DNA from: JBOFSQ01 sp051651625
Lineage (GTDB): Bacteria; Planctomycetota; Planctomycetia; Pirellulales; Thermoguttaceae
Length of the DNA: 42,620 nucleotides
Reading direction: 5' to 3'
Assembly: GCA_051651625.1 (NCBI GenBank)
Contig: JBOFSQ010000060.1
Location: 1 to 42,620 of the forward strand
The translations under genes were made by a program, and so were the position numbers. Of this stretch, positions 24,991-32,844 are shown one piece after another. Within the stretch, counting starts at the first letter, position 1. Every line of letters starts with the position of its first letter. Below the pieces are notes generated by a model. It ran no database searches. It saw nothing but the letters and a program-made list of their open reading frames with translations, and was not told the origin of the DNA.

Positions 24991-26289
24991 ATGTCACTGA
25001 CATATCCCCACCTACAAAAGACAGACCCAACCGTCTATAACATCATTGAAAAGCAGACGTCGTTTGAATCATCAACGCTCAAGATGATCGCCTCGGAGAG
25101 TTACGCCTCGGAGAGTGTGATGGAGGCGTGCGGGAGTATTTTCACGAACAAATACGCAGAAGGTTACGCCGGTGCGCGGTACTACGAAGGGAACGAGTTC
25201 GCCGACGAGATCGAAAATCTCGCGTGTGAGCGTGGGCGAAAACTTTTCGGCGCAGAGCATATCAACGTTCAGCCGTACAGCGGAAGTCCCGCGAATCAGG
25301 CGGTCTATCGTGCGATTCTCAAGACCGGTGACAAAGTAATGGGAATGCCCGTTCCGGCAGGCGGACACCTCACGCACGGATGGAAAGTTAACTTTTCGGG
25401 GATCGATTATGTACAAGTTGCGTACGGTCCGTCGCCGGAGACGGGGCGTTTCGATATGAATGAAATACGCGAGACGGCAAAGCGCGAACGTCCGAAGATG
25501 ATTTGGGTCGGCGCGACGGCGTATCCGCACCAGCTCGACTACGCCGCGTTCGCAGAAATCGCCCGCGAGATCGACGCATATCTCGTCGCCGACATCGCAC
25601 ACATAAACGCACTGATTATTGCGGGCGTTCACCCCGATCCCGTTCCGCACTGCGACATCGTTTCGAGTACGAGTCACAAGATGCTTCGCGGGCCGCGGGC
25701 TGGATTTTTGCTCTCGAAGATCGAAGACCGTTACCAGCAAAAATACTTCGCCGACAGCAAACTCGATCTTGCCAAGCGTGTTGATCGCGCAGTCTTTCCC
25801 GGACTTCAAGGCGGCCCACACCTCCACATCATCGCGGGTATGGCGGTCGCGTTCGCAGAAGCGAGTACGCCGGAGTTTCGCCAGTACGGCAAACAAATCG
25901 TTGCAAACGCGAAGGCACTCGCAGCGTCGCTACTTGCGAAAGGTTACGCACTCGCTGGCGGCGGCACCGACAATCACCTCATCATCATCGACTTCCGAAC
26001 CGCAGAATTCAGCGGCAAACAGGCGTCGCAAGCACTTGCGAAGGCCGGAATCATCGGAAACTTCAACATGGTTCCGGGCGACCATCGCAGCCCGTTCGTA
26101 ACCAGCGGCGTTAGACTCGGTACGCCCGCGCTCACTAGTGTCGGTATGAAAGAGAACGACATGGAACGTGTCGCAGGCTGGATCGACCGCGTCTGCAAAA
26201 ACATCGAGAAGATCGACGAAGTCGCCCCAAAAATTCGCGGCGAGATCGCAGAGTTCTGCCGCGGGTTCAAGTTTCCGGGGATCAGCTAG
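24991..26289 (+). CDS. glyA: Serine hydroxymethyltransferase
   Basis: A 432-residue protein. PLP-binding Lys is K230 in S-S-T-S-H-K-M-L-R-G-P-R. Other SHMT signatures are S-E-S-Y-A-S, N-K-Y-A-E-G-Y, S-G-S-P-A-N-Q-A-V-Y and D-I-A-H-I (PLP Asp). It interconverts serine and glycine with tetrahydrofolate and supplies one-carbon units. Some usual positions differ slightly (S-P-A-N in place of S-Q-A-N; T-S-H-K in place of T-T-H-K). It is probably cotranscribed with apt. Confidence 0.95.
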   Translation: MSLTYPHLQKTDPTVYNIIEKQTSFESSTLKMIASESYASESVMEACGSIFTNKYAEGYAGARYYEGNEFADEIENLACERGRKLFGAEHINVQPYSGSPANQAVYRAILKTGDKVMGMPVPAGGHLTHGWKVNFSGIDYVQVAYGPSPETGRFDMNEIRETAKRERPKMIWVGATAYPHQLDYAAFAEIAREIDAYLVADIAHINALIIAGVHPDPVPHCDIVSSTSHKMLRGPRAGFLLSKIEDRYQQKYFADSKLDLAKRVDRAVFPGLQGGPHLHIIAGMAVAFAEASTPEFRQYGKQIVANAKALAASLLAKGYALAGGGTDNHLIIIDFRTAEFSGKQASQALAKAGIIGNFNMVPGDHRSPFVTSGVRLGTPALTSVGMKENDMERVAGWIDRVCKNIEKIDEVAPKIRGEIAEFCRGFKFPGIS

Positions 26290-26326
26290 ACCCGTCGTAA
26301 TCCAAGGTGACCTGCGCAGTAGTTCA

Positions 26327-26396
26327 GGTTCGGCATAGCCGAACCCTCCAGTTGTCATACGCCGCAGGCGTTTGGAGGGTTCTGCTGTGCCGAACC
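26327..26396. repeat. MITE-like inverted repeat with palindromic arms, copy 1
   Basis: Arms 26327-26350 and 26373-26396 (24 bp, two mismatches). Each arm is itself a palindrome, GGTTCGGC-AT-AGCCGAACC, followed by CTCCA. The centre contains ACGCC-GCA-GGCGT. Homology to the copy at 37377-37480 continues about 20 bp beyond the right arm (to CCGAACGAG). Confidence 0.8.
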
Positions 26397-26694
26397 GCTG
26401 TGTGGGTGCATCCGAACGAGTCTACCAGACGTGGGCTACCGTCTATTCACCATCTTCTCAGCGTTGTCTCGCTCAAACCGTTCCCCATCTTCTCACGGGG
26501 CTGGCGTTAATCAGACTTGGGTAGAATCTTGCTGATTTCCCTCAAGAGGAATCACACGAGGTTCCGATGCTTGGGGAAAGATGCGGAGTCTATTTTGCGG
26601 CAATGTATGCGAATCGGCTCTGCGTAAGCCTCTTGATGAGGTGGCGTTCTAAACGTAGAGCTGAGACCTTCGGCAATTTGTGGGAGATTTGCAA
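26397..26694. other. Leader region of the BON-like protein gene
   Basis: No gene was seen. TAGAAT at 26522-26527 shares GGGTAGAAT with the 30016 promoter but has no good -35. If it is active, it gives a leader of about 160 nt with a small hairpin (CCTC-TTGAT-GAGG near 26629). TGGGAG lies 11-12 nt before the ATG at 26695. Confidence 0.4.
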
Positions 26695-27393
26695 ATGAGA
26701 GACACGTTTGTCGTATTTTGTGTGGCGATAGCAACGGTGGTTATGGTGCCAGCGTCTTGGGCCAATACCAATCAAGCTGCGGCTGAAAAAATCGCCAAGG
26801 TCTTGGGAGAGCAGTATCCCGAATACGACATCGCTGTGTCGTATCAAAAAGGGAAGGTGCGGCTCGTCGGGCGCGTCGCGTCGCCAGAGCTGGCAGACAA
26901 AGTCGTCGCCACTGTTCGCCGTGTGAACGGCATTCAGATTGATGCCGTCGATAACGCCTTGAGCGTTGGCGGACAGAATACTGGACGTGTAAACGTCGGA
27001 ACACCGATCGCGGCGCGTCCTGCACCGATGCCACCGCAACAAGCAGCACCACTTCCGATGTACGCACAAGCGGTCGCCATGCCGGAGAGCACGACAGCTA
27101 TGCCAAACGGTCGCCCAGTCCCCGGTCAATACAACCAACCGACGATGCCAGAATACGCTTGGCCAAGTTACGCCGCGTATCCGAACTACGCCGAAGTCGC
27201 TTATCCGCGGCAACACGCTGCTGGTGCGTGGCCGTTCATCGGCCCGTACTATCCATATCCGCAAGTCCCGCTCGGATGGCGCAAGACGACACTCGAATGG
27301 CACGATGGATGGTGGTGGATGGACTTCGACGACGGCACGAACCAAGGACCGTTCTCGCCTGTTTTTCGTCAACCGATGCGCTACACCTACTAG
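26695..27393 (+). CDS. Secreted BON-like domain protein, Pro/Tyr-rich
   Basis: 232 residues from the ATG at 26695, preceded by TGGGAG; the GTG at 26680 is an alternative. A clear signal peptide ends near A-S-W-A. Residues 30-80 look like a BON-type module (A-A-E-K-I-A-K-V-L, then V-S-Y-Q-K-G-K-V-R-L-V-G-R-V-A-S-P-E-L-A-D-K-V, then V-N-G-I). The rest is rich in Pro, Ala, Tyr, Met and Gln, with a Trp-rich end (W-H-D-G-W-W-W-M-D). BON domains bind membranes or OMP-related partners. It is followed 21 bp later by a lipoprotein gene, so the two probably act together in the envelope. Confidence 0.7.
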   Translation: MRDTFVVFCVAIATVVMVPASWANTNQAAAEKIAKVLGEQYPEYDIAVSYQKGKVRLVGRVASPELADKVVATVRRVNGIQIDAVDNALSVGGQNTGRVNVGTPIAARPAPMPPQQAAPLPMYAQAVAMPESTTAMPNGRPVPGQYNQPTMPEYAWPSYAAYPNYAEVAYPRQHAAGAWPFIGPYYPYPQVPLGWRKTTLEWHDGWWWMDFDDGTNQGPFSPVFRQPMRYTY

Positions 27394-27414
27394 GAAGGAC
27401 AAGGTGGATTTGAT

Positions 27415-28017
27415 ATGTCTACTCGAATGCAAAAGTGGTTAGTGCGTCTGGTCTTTGTGACCGCCGCACCGGCGACCATAGTTTTGAGCGGCTGCATGGG
27501 AGCGGCTGGCCCAACGATGGGACTGCCAATGATGAGTTCCTCATCGCTATATGGCGTTGCAACAGTTCCGGTACCGGTCTCACCTTACTTCCAGCAAGGT
27601 TACGAGTCGCGTGCCTTTGAACAAGAGCGGTATAACAAGGTCGTTATAATGGGGCCGATCACCGAGGGCGATCACGTCGCGCTTGACCCGCCGTGTGACG
27701 ACCAAGTCGTACGTCTGCTTGAAAAGGCACGTCCGGTTGCGGGTGGGGTTCCGGGATTTGAAACGTCGTTCCGCAATGTCAAAGGGATCACCAAAGAACT
27801 GATCGCCGACTACGTTGACCCGCCGCGTGTCGTCCCGCTCATCGGGCCAGCGCAGTTGCACCACGCCCACTACAAGTGTACTGTTTATTTTGAAGAACGT
27901 ACCAATGTCGGTTGGCCGATTCCGTACACGAAGGAAAACAACGACGCAATCGAAGTGCTCTACATCGACCTTGATCACTTCCACCGCGTCGGCGGCCCCG
28001 AAGCGGCACCGATGTAG
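27415..28017 (+). CDS. Putative lipoprotein
   Basis: A 200-residue protein with a lipoprotein signal: a basic start (R-M-Q-K-W-L-V-R), a hydrophobic core, and lipobox L-S-G-C with the Cys near residue 27. The mature part has no recognised domain. It contains Y-N-K-V-V-I-M-G-P-I-T-E-G-D and a C-terminal segment H-Y-K-C-T-V-Y-F, then I-E-V-L-Y-I-D-L-D-H-F-H. An AAGGTGG ribosome site lies upstream. It is probably in one operon with the preceding BON-like gene, ended by the terminator at 28051-28085. Confidence 0.75.
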   Translation: MSTRMQKWLVRLVFVTAAPATIVLSGCMGAAGPTMGLPMMSSSSLYGVATVPVPVSPYFQQGYESRAFEQERYNKVVIMGPITEGDHVALDPPCDDQVVRLLEKARPVAGGVPGFETSFRNVKGITKELIADYVDPPRVVPLIGPAQLHHAHYKCTVYFEERTNVGWPIPYTKENNDAIEVLYIDLDHFHRVGGPEAAPM

Positions 28018-28050
28018 TGCGTGAACGAATCAGAGACAAAAGTTTTTTCG

Positions 28051-28085
28051 GTTGGAGCCGCAGTTCGCTGCGGCTCCAACTTTTT
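28051..28085 (+). terminator. Rho-independent terminator after the lipoprotein gene
   Basis: A perfect 13-bp GC-rich stem (28051-28063 with 28068-28080), loop TTCG, followed directly by TTTTT. It is the clearest terminator in the window. It sits just ahead of the tmk ribosome-binding region, so tmk must use its own promoter or read-through. Confidence 0.9.
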
Positions 28086-28104
28086 GTGGGAGACGTGGTT
28101 CCAA

Positions 28105-28710
28105 ATGTTCATCACACTCGATGGCGGCGATGGTTGCGGCAAGACGACGCAGTTGCAACGTCTTCACGAACGACTAGTCGCCGATGGACGTGAAGTTGTT
28201 CTCTGCCGCGACCCCGGAAGTACACAACTGGGAATGCAGATACGCGAGATTCTGTTGCATCGCGCGTTGTGCCGGATCGACGACATTTCCGAGATGTTAC
28301 TATTTATGGCGGCGCGTGCGCAGATGGTTTGCGAAGTGATTCGCCCCGCGCTCGACGCTGGCCTGACGGTGCTCTGCGACCGTTTTCTGTTATCGACGCT
28401 CGTTTACCAAGGGTGTGCTGGTGGCGTCGCGCTCGATGCGATTGAACGTGTTGCAAACGTTGCCATCGGCGACACGCTCCCCGACGTTGGCATCGTTCTT
28501 GACGTTCCGCGAACAGTCGCACTCGAACGAATGAACCGCGACGCCCGAACGCCCGACCGTATGGAATCCAAAGACGACGCTTATCAGCAGCGAGTCCGTG
28601 ACGGTTTTCTCGCCCTCGCCGCACGCGACCCGAAACGGTATCACATCGTTGACGCCACTCCACCCGCCAACGAAGTTGCAAAAATAATTTGGGACGTAAT
28701 CCAAAGCTAA
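28105..28710 (+). CDS. tmk: Thymidylate kinase
   Basis: 201 residues from the ATG at 28105; upstream in-frame codons to 28021 run through the terminator and are rejected. The P-loop is D-G-G-D-G-C-G-K-T-T (7-16). The DR motif C-D-R-F, followed by S-T-L-V-Y-Q-G, is present. The LID region lies around residues 155-170 (R-T-P-D-R-M-E). It phosphorylates dTMP to dTDP. The C-terminus is normal. GGGAGA is 12-17 nt upstream. Confidence 0.92.
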   Translation: MFITLDGGDGCGKTTQLQRLHERLVADGREVVLCRDPGSTQLGMQIREILLHRALCRIDDISEMLLFMAARAQMVCEVIRPALDAGLTVLCDRFLLSTLVYQGCAGGVALDAIERVANVAIGDTLPDVGIVLDVPRTVALERMNRDARTPDRMESKDDAYQQRVRDGFLALAARDPKRYHIVDATPPANEVAKIIWDVIQS

Positions 28711-28752
28711 ACTGCGAACAAGTTTCAAACTTGGAACTCTGATCCAAAGCCA

Positions 28753-29958
28753 ATGACAACTTCTTCTCTCGCTAAAATCCCCGCCGATTATCGTGACTGG
28801 TTTGCCCAGTTAAAATCCCGCATACAAGGTGCGCGGCAGCAGGCTGTTCTCGCCGCTAACCAGACCCAAATTCGGCTCTACCACGAAATCGGACGCGAAA
28901 TTCTGGAGCGTCAAGAATCGCAAGGCTGGGGCGCCAAAGTCATTGACCGACTCGCCGCCGACCTGCGCGAAGCATTCCCAGACATGAAAGGGTTTTCAAG
29001 CACTAACCTCAAATACATGAAGCTCTTTGCGCAATGCTATCCAGACCTGCGATTTAGGCAGCAATGCGCTGCCCAATTGACTATCCCAGCAAATGGTCAG
29101 CAGACTGCTGACCAAATTGCGCAGCAGATCACTGCGCAATTGCCCCCCGCCGCATTTGTGAGGCAGACTGCTTCACAAATCCCGCCAACGGTCGATCAGT
29201 TGCCGTGGTTTCACATCGTGCTACTGTTGACGAAGGTTTCCGAGCCAGTCGAGCGTGAGTGGTACGCTGGCGAGGCAATTCGTGGCGGATGGACACGCAG
29301 TACGTTGGAGTCGAGCATCAAAAGCAAGCTGTACCAGCGGCAAGGAGCGGCGGTCAACAATTTTCGTGAGCTTTTGCCCGCACCGCACGCAGACTTGGCT
29401 GTCCAAATTCTGAAAGACCCGTACCATTTCGACTTTCTCGGTCTCGGCGACGAAGCTGAAGAACGCGACATCGAAAACGCCTTGGTTCGACACATCACAC
29501 GATTTCTGTTGGAACTCGGAGCGGGTTTCGCGTTTGTTGGGCGGCAACTCCGTTTGGAAGTCAGCGGCGACGAGTTTTTTATCGACCTCCTTTTCTACCA
29601 CACGCGACTCAAGTGTTACGTCGTTGTCGAGCTGAAGGCAACGGAGTTCAAGCCATCCCACGCAGGGCAACTCAACTTCTACCTTTCCGCTGTAGACGCA
29701 CAAATCAAAGCACCAGACGACAAGCCAACAATCGGACTCTTGCTTTGCAAGGCGAAGAATCGGTTGGTCGCCGAGTACGCTCTATCGGGAATCAACAAGC
29801 CGATAGGTGTTGCGGAATATGAACTTGTCCGCGCGCTACCCGAACCACTCGATACTTGCCTGCCATCAATCGAAGAGATTGAAGCTGCACTAGCAGATTC
29901 GCTGGAAATTAACATGGGGACGCATAGCGGTCAAACTGTTGACCGTTCACAAAGTTAG
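28753..29958 (+). CDS. YhcG/DUF1016 PD-(D/E)XK nuclease-family protein with in-frame palindromes
   Basis: A 401-residue protein. The N-terminal DUF1016 region (about 10-100) has Y-H-E-I-G-R-E-I and the G-F-S-S-T-N-L-K-Y-M-K segment. The second half (about 145-370) has L-P-W-F-H-I-V-L-L, then the nuclease core F-F-I-D-L-L-F-Y-H at about 275 and V-V-V-E-L-K-A at about 290, giving D and E-x-K. Residues 101-143 are an extra Gln/Ala/Thr-rich stretch encoded by four DNA palindromes; a fifth lies at the 3' end. YhcG-type proteins are linked to DNA repair or mobile elements; the exact role is unknown. It is separated from tmk by 42 bp. Confidence 0.85.
   Translation: MTTSSLAKIPADYRDWFAQLKSRIQGARQQAVLAANQTQIRLYHEIGREILERQESQGWGAKVIDRLAADLREAFPDMKGFSSTNLKYMKLFAQCYPDLRFRQQCAAQLTIPANGQQTADQIAQQITAQLPPAAFVRQTASQIPPTVDQLPWFHIVLLLTKVSEPVEREWYAGEAIRGGWTRSTLESSIKSKLYQRQGAAVNNFRELLPAPHADLAVQILKDPYHFDFLGLGDEAEERDIENALVRHITRFLLELGAGFAFVGRQLRLEVSGDEFFIDLLFYHTRLKCYVVVELKATEFKPSHAGQLNFYLSAVDAQIKAPDDKPTIGLLLCKAKNRLVAEYALSGINKPIGVAEYELVRALPEPLDTCLPSIEEIEAALADSLEINMGTHSGQTVDRSQS
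29057..29180. repeat. Four consecutive perfect or near-perfect palindromes inside the YhcG gene
   Basis: (1) 29057-29062 with 29068-29073. (2) GGTCAGCAG 29095-29103 with 29105-29113. (3) AATTGCGCAG 29115-29124 with 29132-29141. (4) 29154-29166 with 29168-29180, one G-T pair. Numbers 2 and 4 share the centre GCAGACTGC. A fifth, CGGTCAA-ACTG-TTGACCG, is at 29928-29945. Confidence 0.9.
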
Positions 29959-29995
29959 CGGATGCAATCGAAAGCAAAATCGTCTGGCGTTGCCA

Positions 29996-30023
29996 TTGAA
30001 GGCAATGTGAAAGTGGGTAGAAT
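29996..30023 (+). promoter_or_regulatory. Possible promoter of the motor operon
   Basis: TTGAAG (29996-30001), a 16-nt spacer, then TAGAAT (30018-30023). It shares GGTAGAAT with 22799. It would give a leader of about 170 nt to the ATG at 30202; no conserved RNA was recognised in that leader. Confidence 0.45.
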
Positions 30024-30201
30024 ATCCGCATAATGCGTGCGTCGCAGGTCACAACATTTGGCGAATTGCACGACGAGGCCGAACGGAGTCAAGACCGAGG
30101 CGTGAAAAGTCTGACATAGTCCGAAAGCGGTGCGTCCCAAGTTGTGGCTGCGCGCAGGTTGTTTGAGAGAACTTACAACAAAATGAGAGTAGGGTTTTTG
30201 T

Positions 30202-31062
30202 ATGAACTTCATCGGTAAGCTGCTTGTCGGGCTGATTTGTGTCATGAGCATAATCTTCATGGCCTTCGCGCTCGTCGTCTATCAGACGCACACCAACTGG
30301 AAGCAGGAGCACACAAAAGTTTCCGACCAGCTAAAGACGAAGCAGCAGGAATACACTGCGCTCCAATCGGCGAAACAGGCTCTTGAAGCCGATCTTCAAG
30401 ATGAGCTAACTCGCAAAGGGACGGCAATCGATGCGCTGAACACTGCCGTCGCCAAGATGACCAGCGACCTTGAAGCCCTCGAAAAAGATCGCCAGCAACT
30501 GCTTGAACGACAACAGGCGGGCATTACTGCCGTTGTTCTCGCGCACGAAAATCTTTCGCAGTATCGCAGCGAGCTTGAAAAGTTCCGCGTTGATATGCGG
30601 GCAGCGCAGGAGGCGTGGGCGAAGCAACAAACAGCCCTGATCAACAAAACCGACGAGGCACACGACCTCGCACTCAAACTTGCGACCTACCGCGCCGTCG
30701 GCGAAAAACTTGCACAAGACTACCGCGATGCCGTCGATGTTCTCAAGAAGTTCGGCCTCAAACCGATTCCGAGTCTCTATCAAGAAACGCCGCCACAAGG
30801 TCTCGAAGGGATCATCACTGAAGTTCGACCAAATGGTTGGGTCGAAATCTCCGTCGGCACCGATGCCGGACTCGTGAAGGGGCAACGTCTCGACGTATCA
30901 CGCGACGCCAACGGACAAAGCGTCTACGTCGGCAAGATCGAAGTCGTTCGTACAGAACCCGACAAGGCCGCCTGCATCATCCTCCCCGAATATCGTCGGG
31001 GGACAGTTCAGCGTGACGACACTGTCGGTTACATCGACATGACCGAACCGGTAATCAAGTAG
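30202..31062 (+). CDS. Membrane-anchored coiled-coil protein, first gene of the motor operon
   Basis: A 286-residue protein. A single membrane helix (about 7-28) is followed by a long coiled coil (about 35-190), rich in Gln, Leu, Glu and Lys. The C-terminal beta-rich domain (about 205-280) contains G-I-I-T-E-V-R-P-N-G-W-V-E-I-S-V-G-T-D-A-G-L-V-K-G-Q. That last segment resembles the small beta-barrel often found after coiled coils, as in MreC-type proteins. The function is unknown. Its place at the head of an operon with motB, fliL and fliN suggests a stator- or basal-body-associated membrane protein. Confidence 0.75.
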   Translation: MNFIGKLLVGLICVMSIIFMAFALVVYQTHTNWKQEHTKVSDQLKTKQQEYTALQSAKQALEADLQDELTRKGTAIDALNTAVAKMTSDLEALEKDRQQLLERQQAGITAVVLAHENLSQYRSELEKFRVDMRAAQEAWAKQQTALINKTDEAHDLALKLATYRAVGEKLAQDYRDAVDVLKKFGLKPIPSLYQETPPQGLEGIITEVRPNGWVEISVGTDAGLVKGQRLDVSRDANGQSVYVGKIEVVRTEPDKAACIILPEYRRGTVQRDDTVGYIDMTEPVIK

Positions 31063-31089
31063 ACAGTCCTTCAGCACGCGAGGTGATCA

Positions 31090-31398
31090 ATGGCTCTCTT
31101 CAAGAAAAAACCGAAAGACGCCGCCGACAGTAAACCGGCACCAGTACCAAAGGCGGCATCGGCTCCAACACCGGCCAAGCCGAAAGTTGACGTGCGCCCC
31201 GATCTCTACACGCTCATCTTGGGACTGTCGGTGCTCTTCATTCTTGTCGGTTTTCTCATGCTTCTCCTCAACGATCTCATTTACCAAAAAGAGGGGAGTA
31301 ATGTCACAAGCGGTGTGTCGTGGAACGTGACCGCGCCGGCGGAGTCGTGGAACGTGAGCACACCAGCGGAGAGTCGCAATTCTCGTGGCCAAGTTTGA
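31090..31398 (+). CDS. Small single-span membrane protein in the motor operon
   Basis: A 102-residue protein. A Lys/Pro/Ala-rich cytoplasmic leader (1-45) is followed by one membrane helix (about 50-72) and a short Ser/Asn-rich tail in which W-N-V-x-x-P/A-A-E-S occurs twice. No family is recognised. A good ribosome site, GAGGTGAT, precedes the ATG. The 3' end overlaps the motB start by 14 bp. Confidence 0.65.
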   Translation: MALFKKKPKDAADSKPAPVPKAASAPTPAKPKVDVRPDLYTLILGLSVLFILVGFLMLLLNDLIYQKEGSNVTSGVSWNVTAPAESWNVSTPAESRNSRGQV

Positions 31399-32113
31399 AC
31401 GCAAAATCAAGTGCCCGGAAGGCGTGCCGGATTGGATTCTCACATACGGCGACATGATGTCGCTGCTGTTGTGTTTTTTCATCATGCTCTATGCAATCAG
31501 CGTCATCGACGTACCTCGTCTCAAGCAGGCGGTAGAGTCACTCAATGACGCCTTTGGTTACATGGGGAGTTCGATGTCACCGCGTCCGCGTCCTGCGGCT
31601 TCGTCCGTGACTCGTGTCTCGCGGACTGGGCGTGCAAGACAAAACAAGACAATATCAGGTGGACAACCGATTGTTTCACAACCGGGAGACCAAGTTCAGG
31701 TTCTGAGTGTTCGCCCACAGCTAGAAGCCGTCCCTGACGGGACAATCGTCTTCGTGCCACACAGCGATGACCTCCCGACCGCGACGCAAGAACAAATTCG
31801 CCTTGTGGCAACTCACATTGCTAGTTCACCATATCGTATCTGGATAGAAGGACACGCCTCGTCACTAGAAACACAATCGATCTACCGACAACCTATCTAC
31901 CTCGCGTATGCCCGCGCTACCGCTGTTAGAGACGCCCTTATCGCTTGCGGTATTGACCCCAAAGCGATTGTACTGACAGCTATCGGCGATGACACTAACA
32001 CAGCCATCGGTGGATTGCCGGGGCGAGTTCCTATCGCGCAGTACGCATTTGTTCAAGTTTATCAAGCCCTCAACTTTCCGATTACGCCCGAAGGAATCAA
32101 TGCTGATAAGTAG
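31385..32113 (+). CDS. motB: Flagellar stator protein MotB
   Basis: 242 residues from the GTG at 31385. The N-terminal helix has the stator motif W-I-L-T-Y-G-D-M-M-S-L-L-L, with the proton-carrying Asp at D23. A Pro/Ser/Arg-rich linker follows. The OmpA-like peptidoglycan-binding domain occupies about 130-235 (I-W-I-E-G-H-A-S, then A-R-A-T-A-V-R-D-A-L-I-A-C-G-I). Stators are MotA-MotB complexes; motA is not in the window. The overlap with the small membrane gene upstream suggests coupled translation. Confidence 0.9.
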   Translation: MAKFERKIKCPEGVPDWILTYGDMMSLLLCFFIMLYAISVIDVPRLKQAVESLNDAFGYMGSSMSPRPRPAASSVTRVSRTGRARQNKTISGGQPIVSQPGDQVQVLSVRPQLEAVPDGTIVFVPHSDDLPTATQEQIRLVATHIASSPYRIWIEGHASSLETQSIYRQPIYLAYARATAVRDALIACGIDPKAIVLTAIGDDTNTAIGGLPGRVPIAQYAFVQVYQALNFPITPEGINADK

Positions 32114-32175
32114 CCTCATGGCAAGTCGATTCATGTCGTTACGACAATTGAAACAGTTTTGAGTGTAGTTAACCT

Positions 32176-32781
32176 ATGCCGCCCGCAACAACTAAAACAC
32201 CACCTGCCGTTCCGCCAGCACCGACTGACGTAGCGAGCGACAAACCGGGGCTTGCCCCGCGAAATCGCCTCATGATCACGGTGGCCGTTGTTGCCATAGT
32301 CGGACTTGAGTTGCTGTTGTTTGTTCTGTTGCTGCCATCGCCTCGCCAGGTTGCAGACGCGGTTGTCGATGCTGCCGATGAACGCCTCAAAAGTCCGATG
32401 GACTATAAGCTAAACGCCCCAGTTAGCGAGGTTAGCCCAGTCCTCCCGTCCAACCAAGTTGAGCGTCCGCTCGGTGAAGAAAAGTTCAAGGCAACCACAA
32501 CAAACCCCGCGTCGCCCGACCGTATTGAAGTCTTTGAAGTCAAGCTGTTCGCCCGCATAAATAAGAGCGACGTGGCAAAATGGGACGCCCTATACCTCGC
32601 AAATCAGCAGACGATTCGTCAAGAAATAAATTTGGTCTTGCGTCAAGCGAAGTCAGAATATAAACTTGACCCTAAACTCACCGTGATTCGGAACAGTATC
32701 AGAGTCCGGCTTAATGAGATTTTGGGTCATAGTTACATCCAACAAGTCATCTTTTCCGACGTTTCGTTGAATGTGAATTGA
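32176..32781 (+). CDS. fliL: FliL-like flagellar basal-body protein
   Basis: A 201-residue protein. The Pro/Thr-rich cytoplasmic N-terminus (1-30) is followed by a membrane helix (33-53). The periplasmic domain ends in the FliL pattern: a helix with R-Q-E-I-N-L-V-L-R-Q, then R-V-R-L-N-E-I-L-G and I-Q-Q-V-I-F-S-D-V. FliL surrounds or stabilises the stator and shares the stomatin/SPFH-like fold. It lies between motB and fliN, the usual context. Sequence conservation is moderate, so the symbol is given with some reserve. Confidence 0.75.
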   Translation: MPPATTKTPPAVPPAPTDVASDKPGLAPRNRLMITVAVVAIVGLELLLFVLLLPSPRQVADAVVDAADERLKSPMDYKLNAPVSEVSPVLPSNQVERPLGEEKFKATTTNPASPDRIEVFEVKLFARINKSDVAKWDALYLANQQTIRQEINLVLRQAKSEYKLDPKLTVIRNSIRVRLNEILGHSYIQQVIFSDVSLNVN

Positions 32782-32844
32782 GAGTACGAACTGGTCGTGG
32801 GCGGTTTCGCTCGTGATTGGAGTTCCCTTCGGAGAATGGATTCG

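Noticed and set aside
28021..28104. Upstream start for tmk at the GTG at 28021
   Set aside because: The codons would run through the perfect terminator hairpin, and the P-loop sits at the normal distance from the ATG at 28105.
30024..30201. Possible structured RNA or riboswitch in the motor-operon leader
   Set aside because: No tRNA cloverleaf, known riboswitch core or strong hairpin could be identified by eye.
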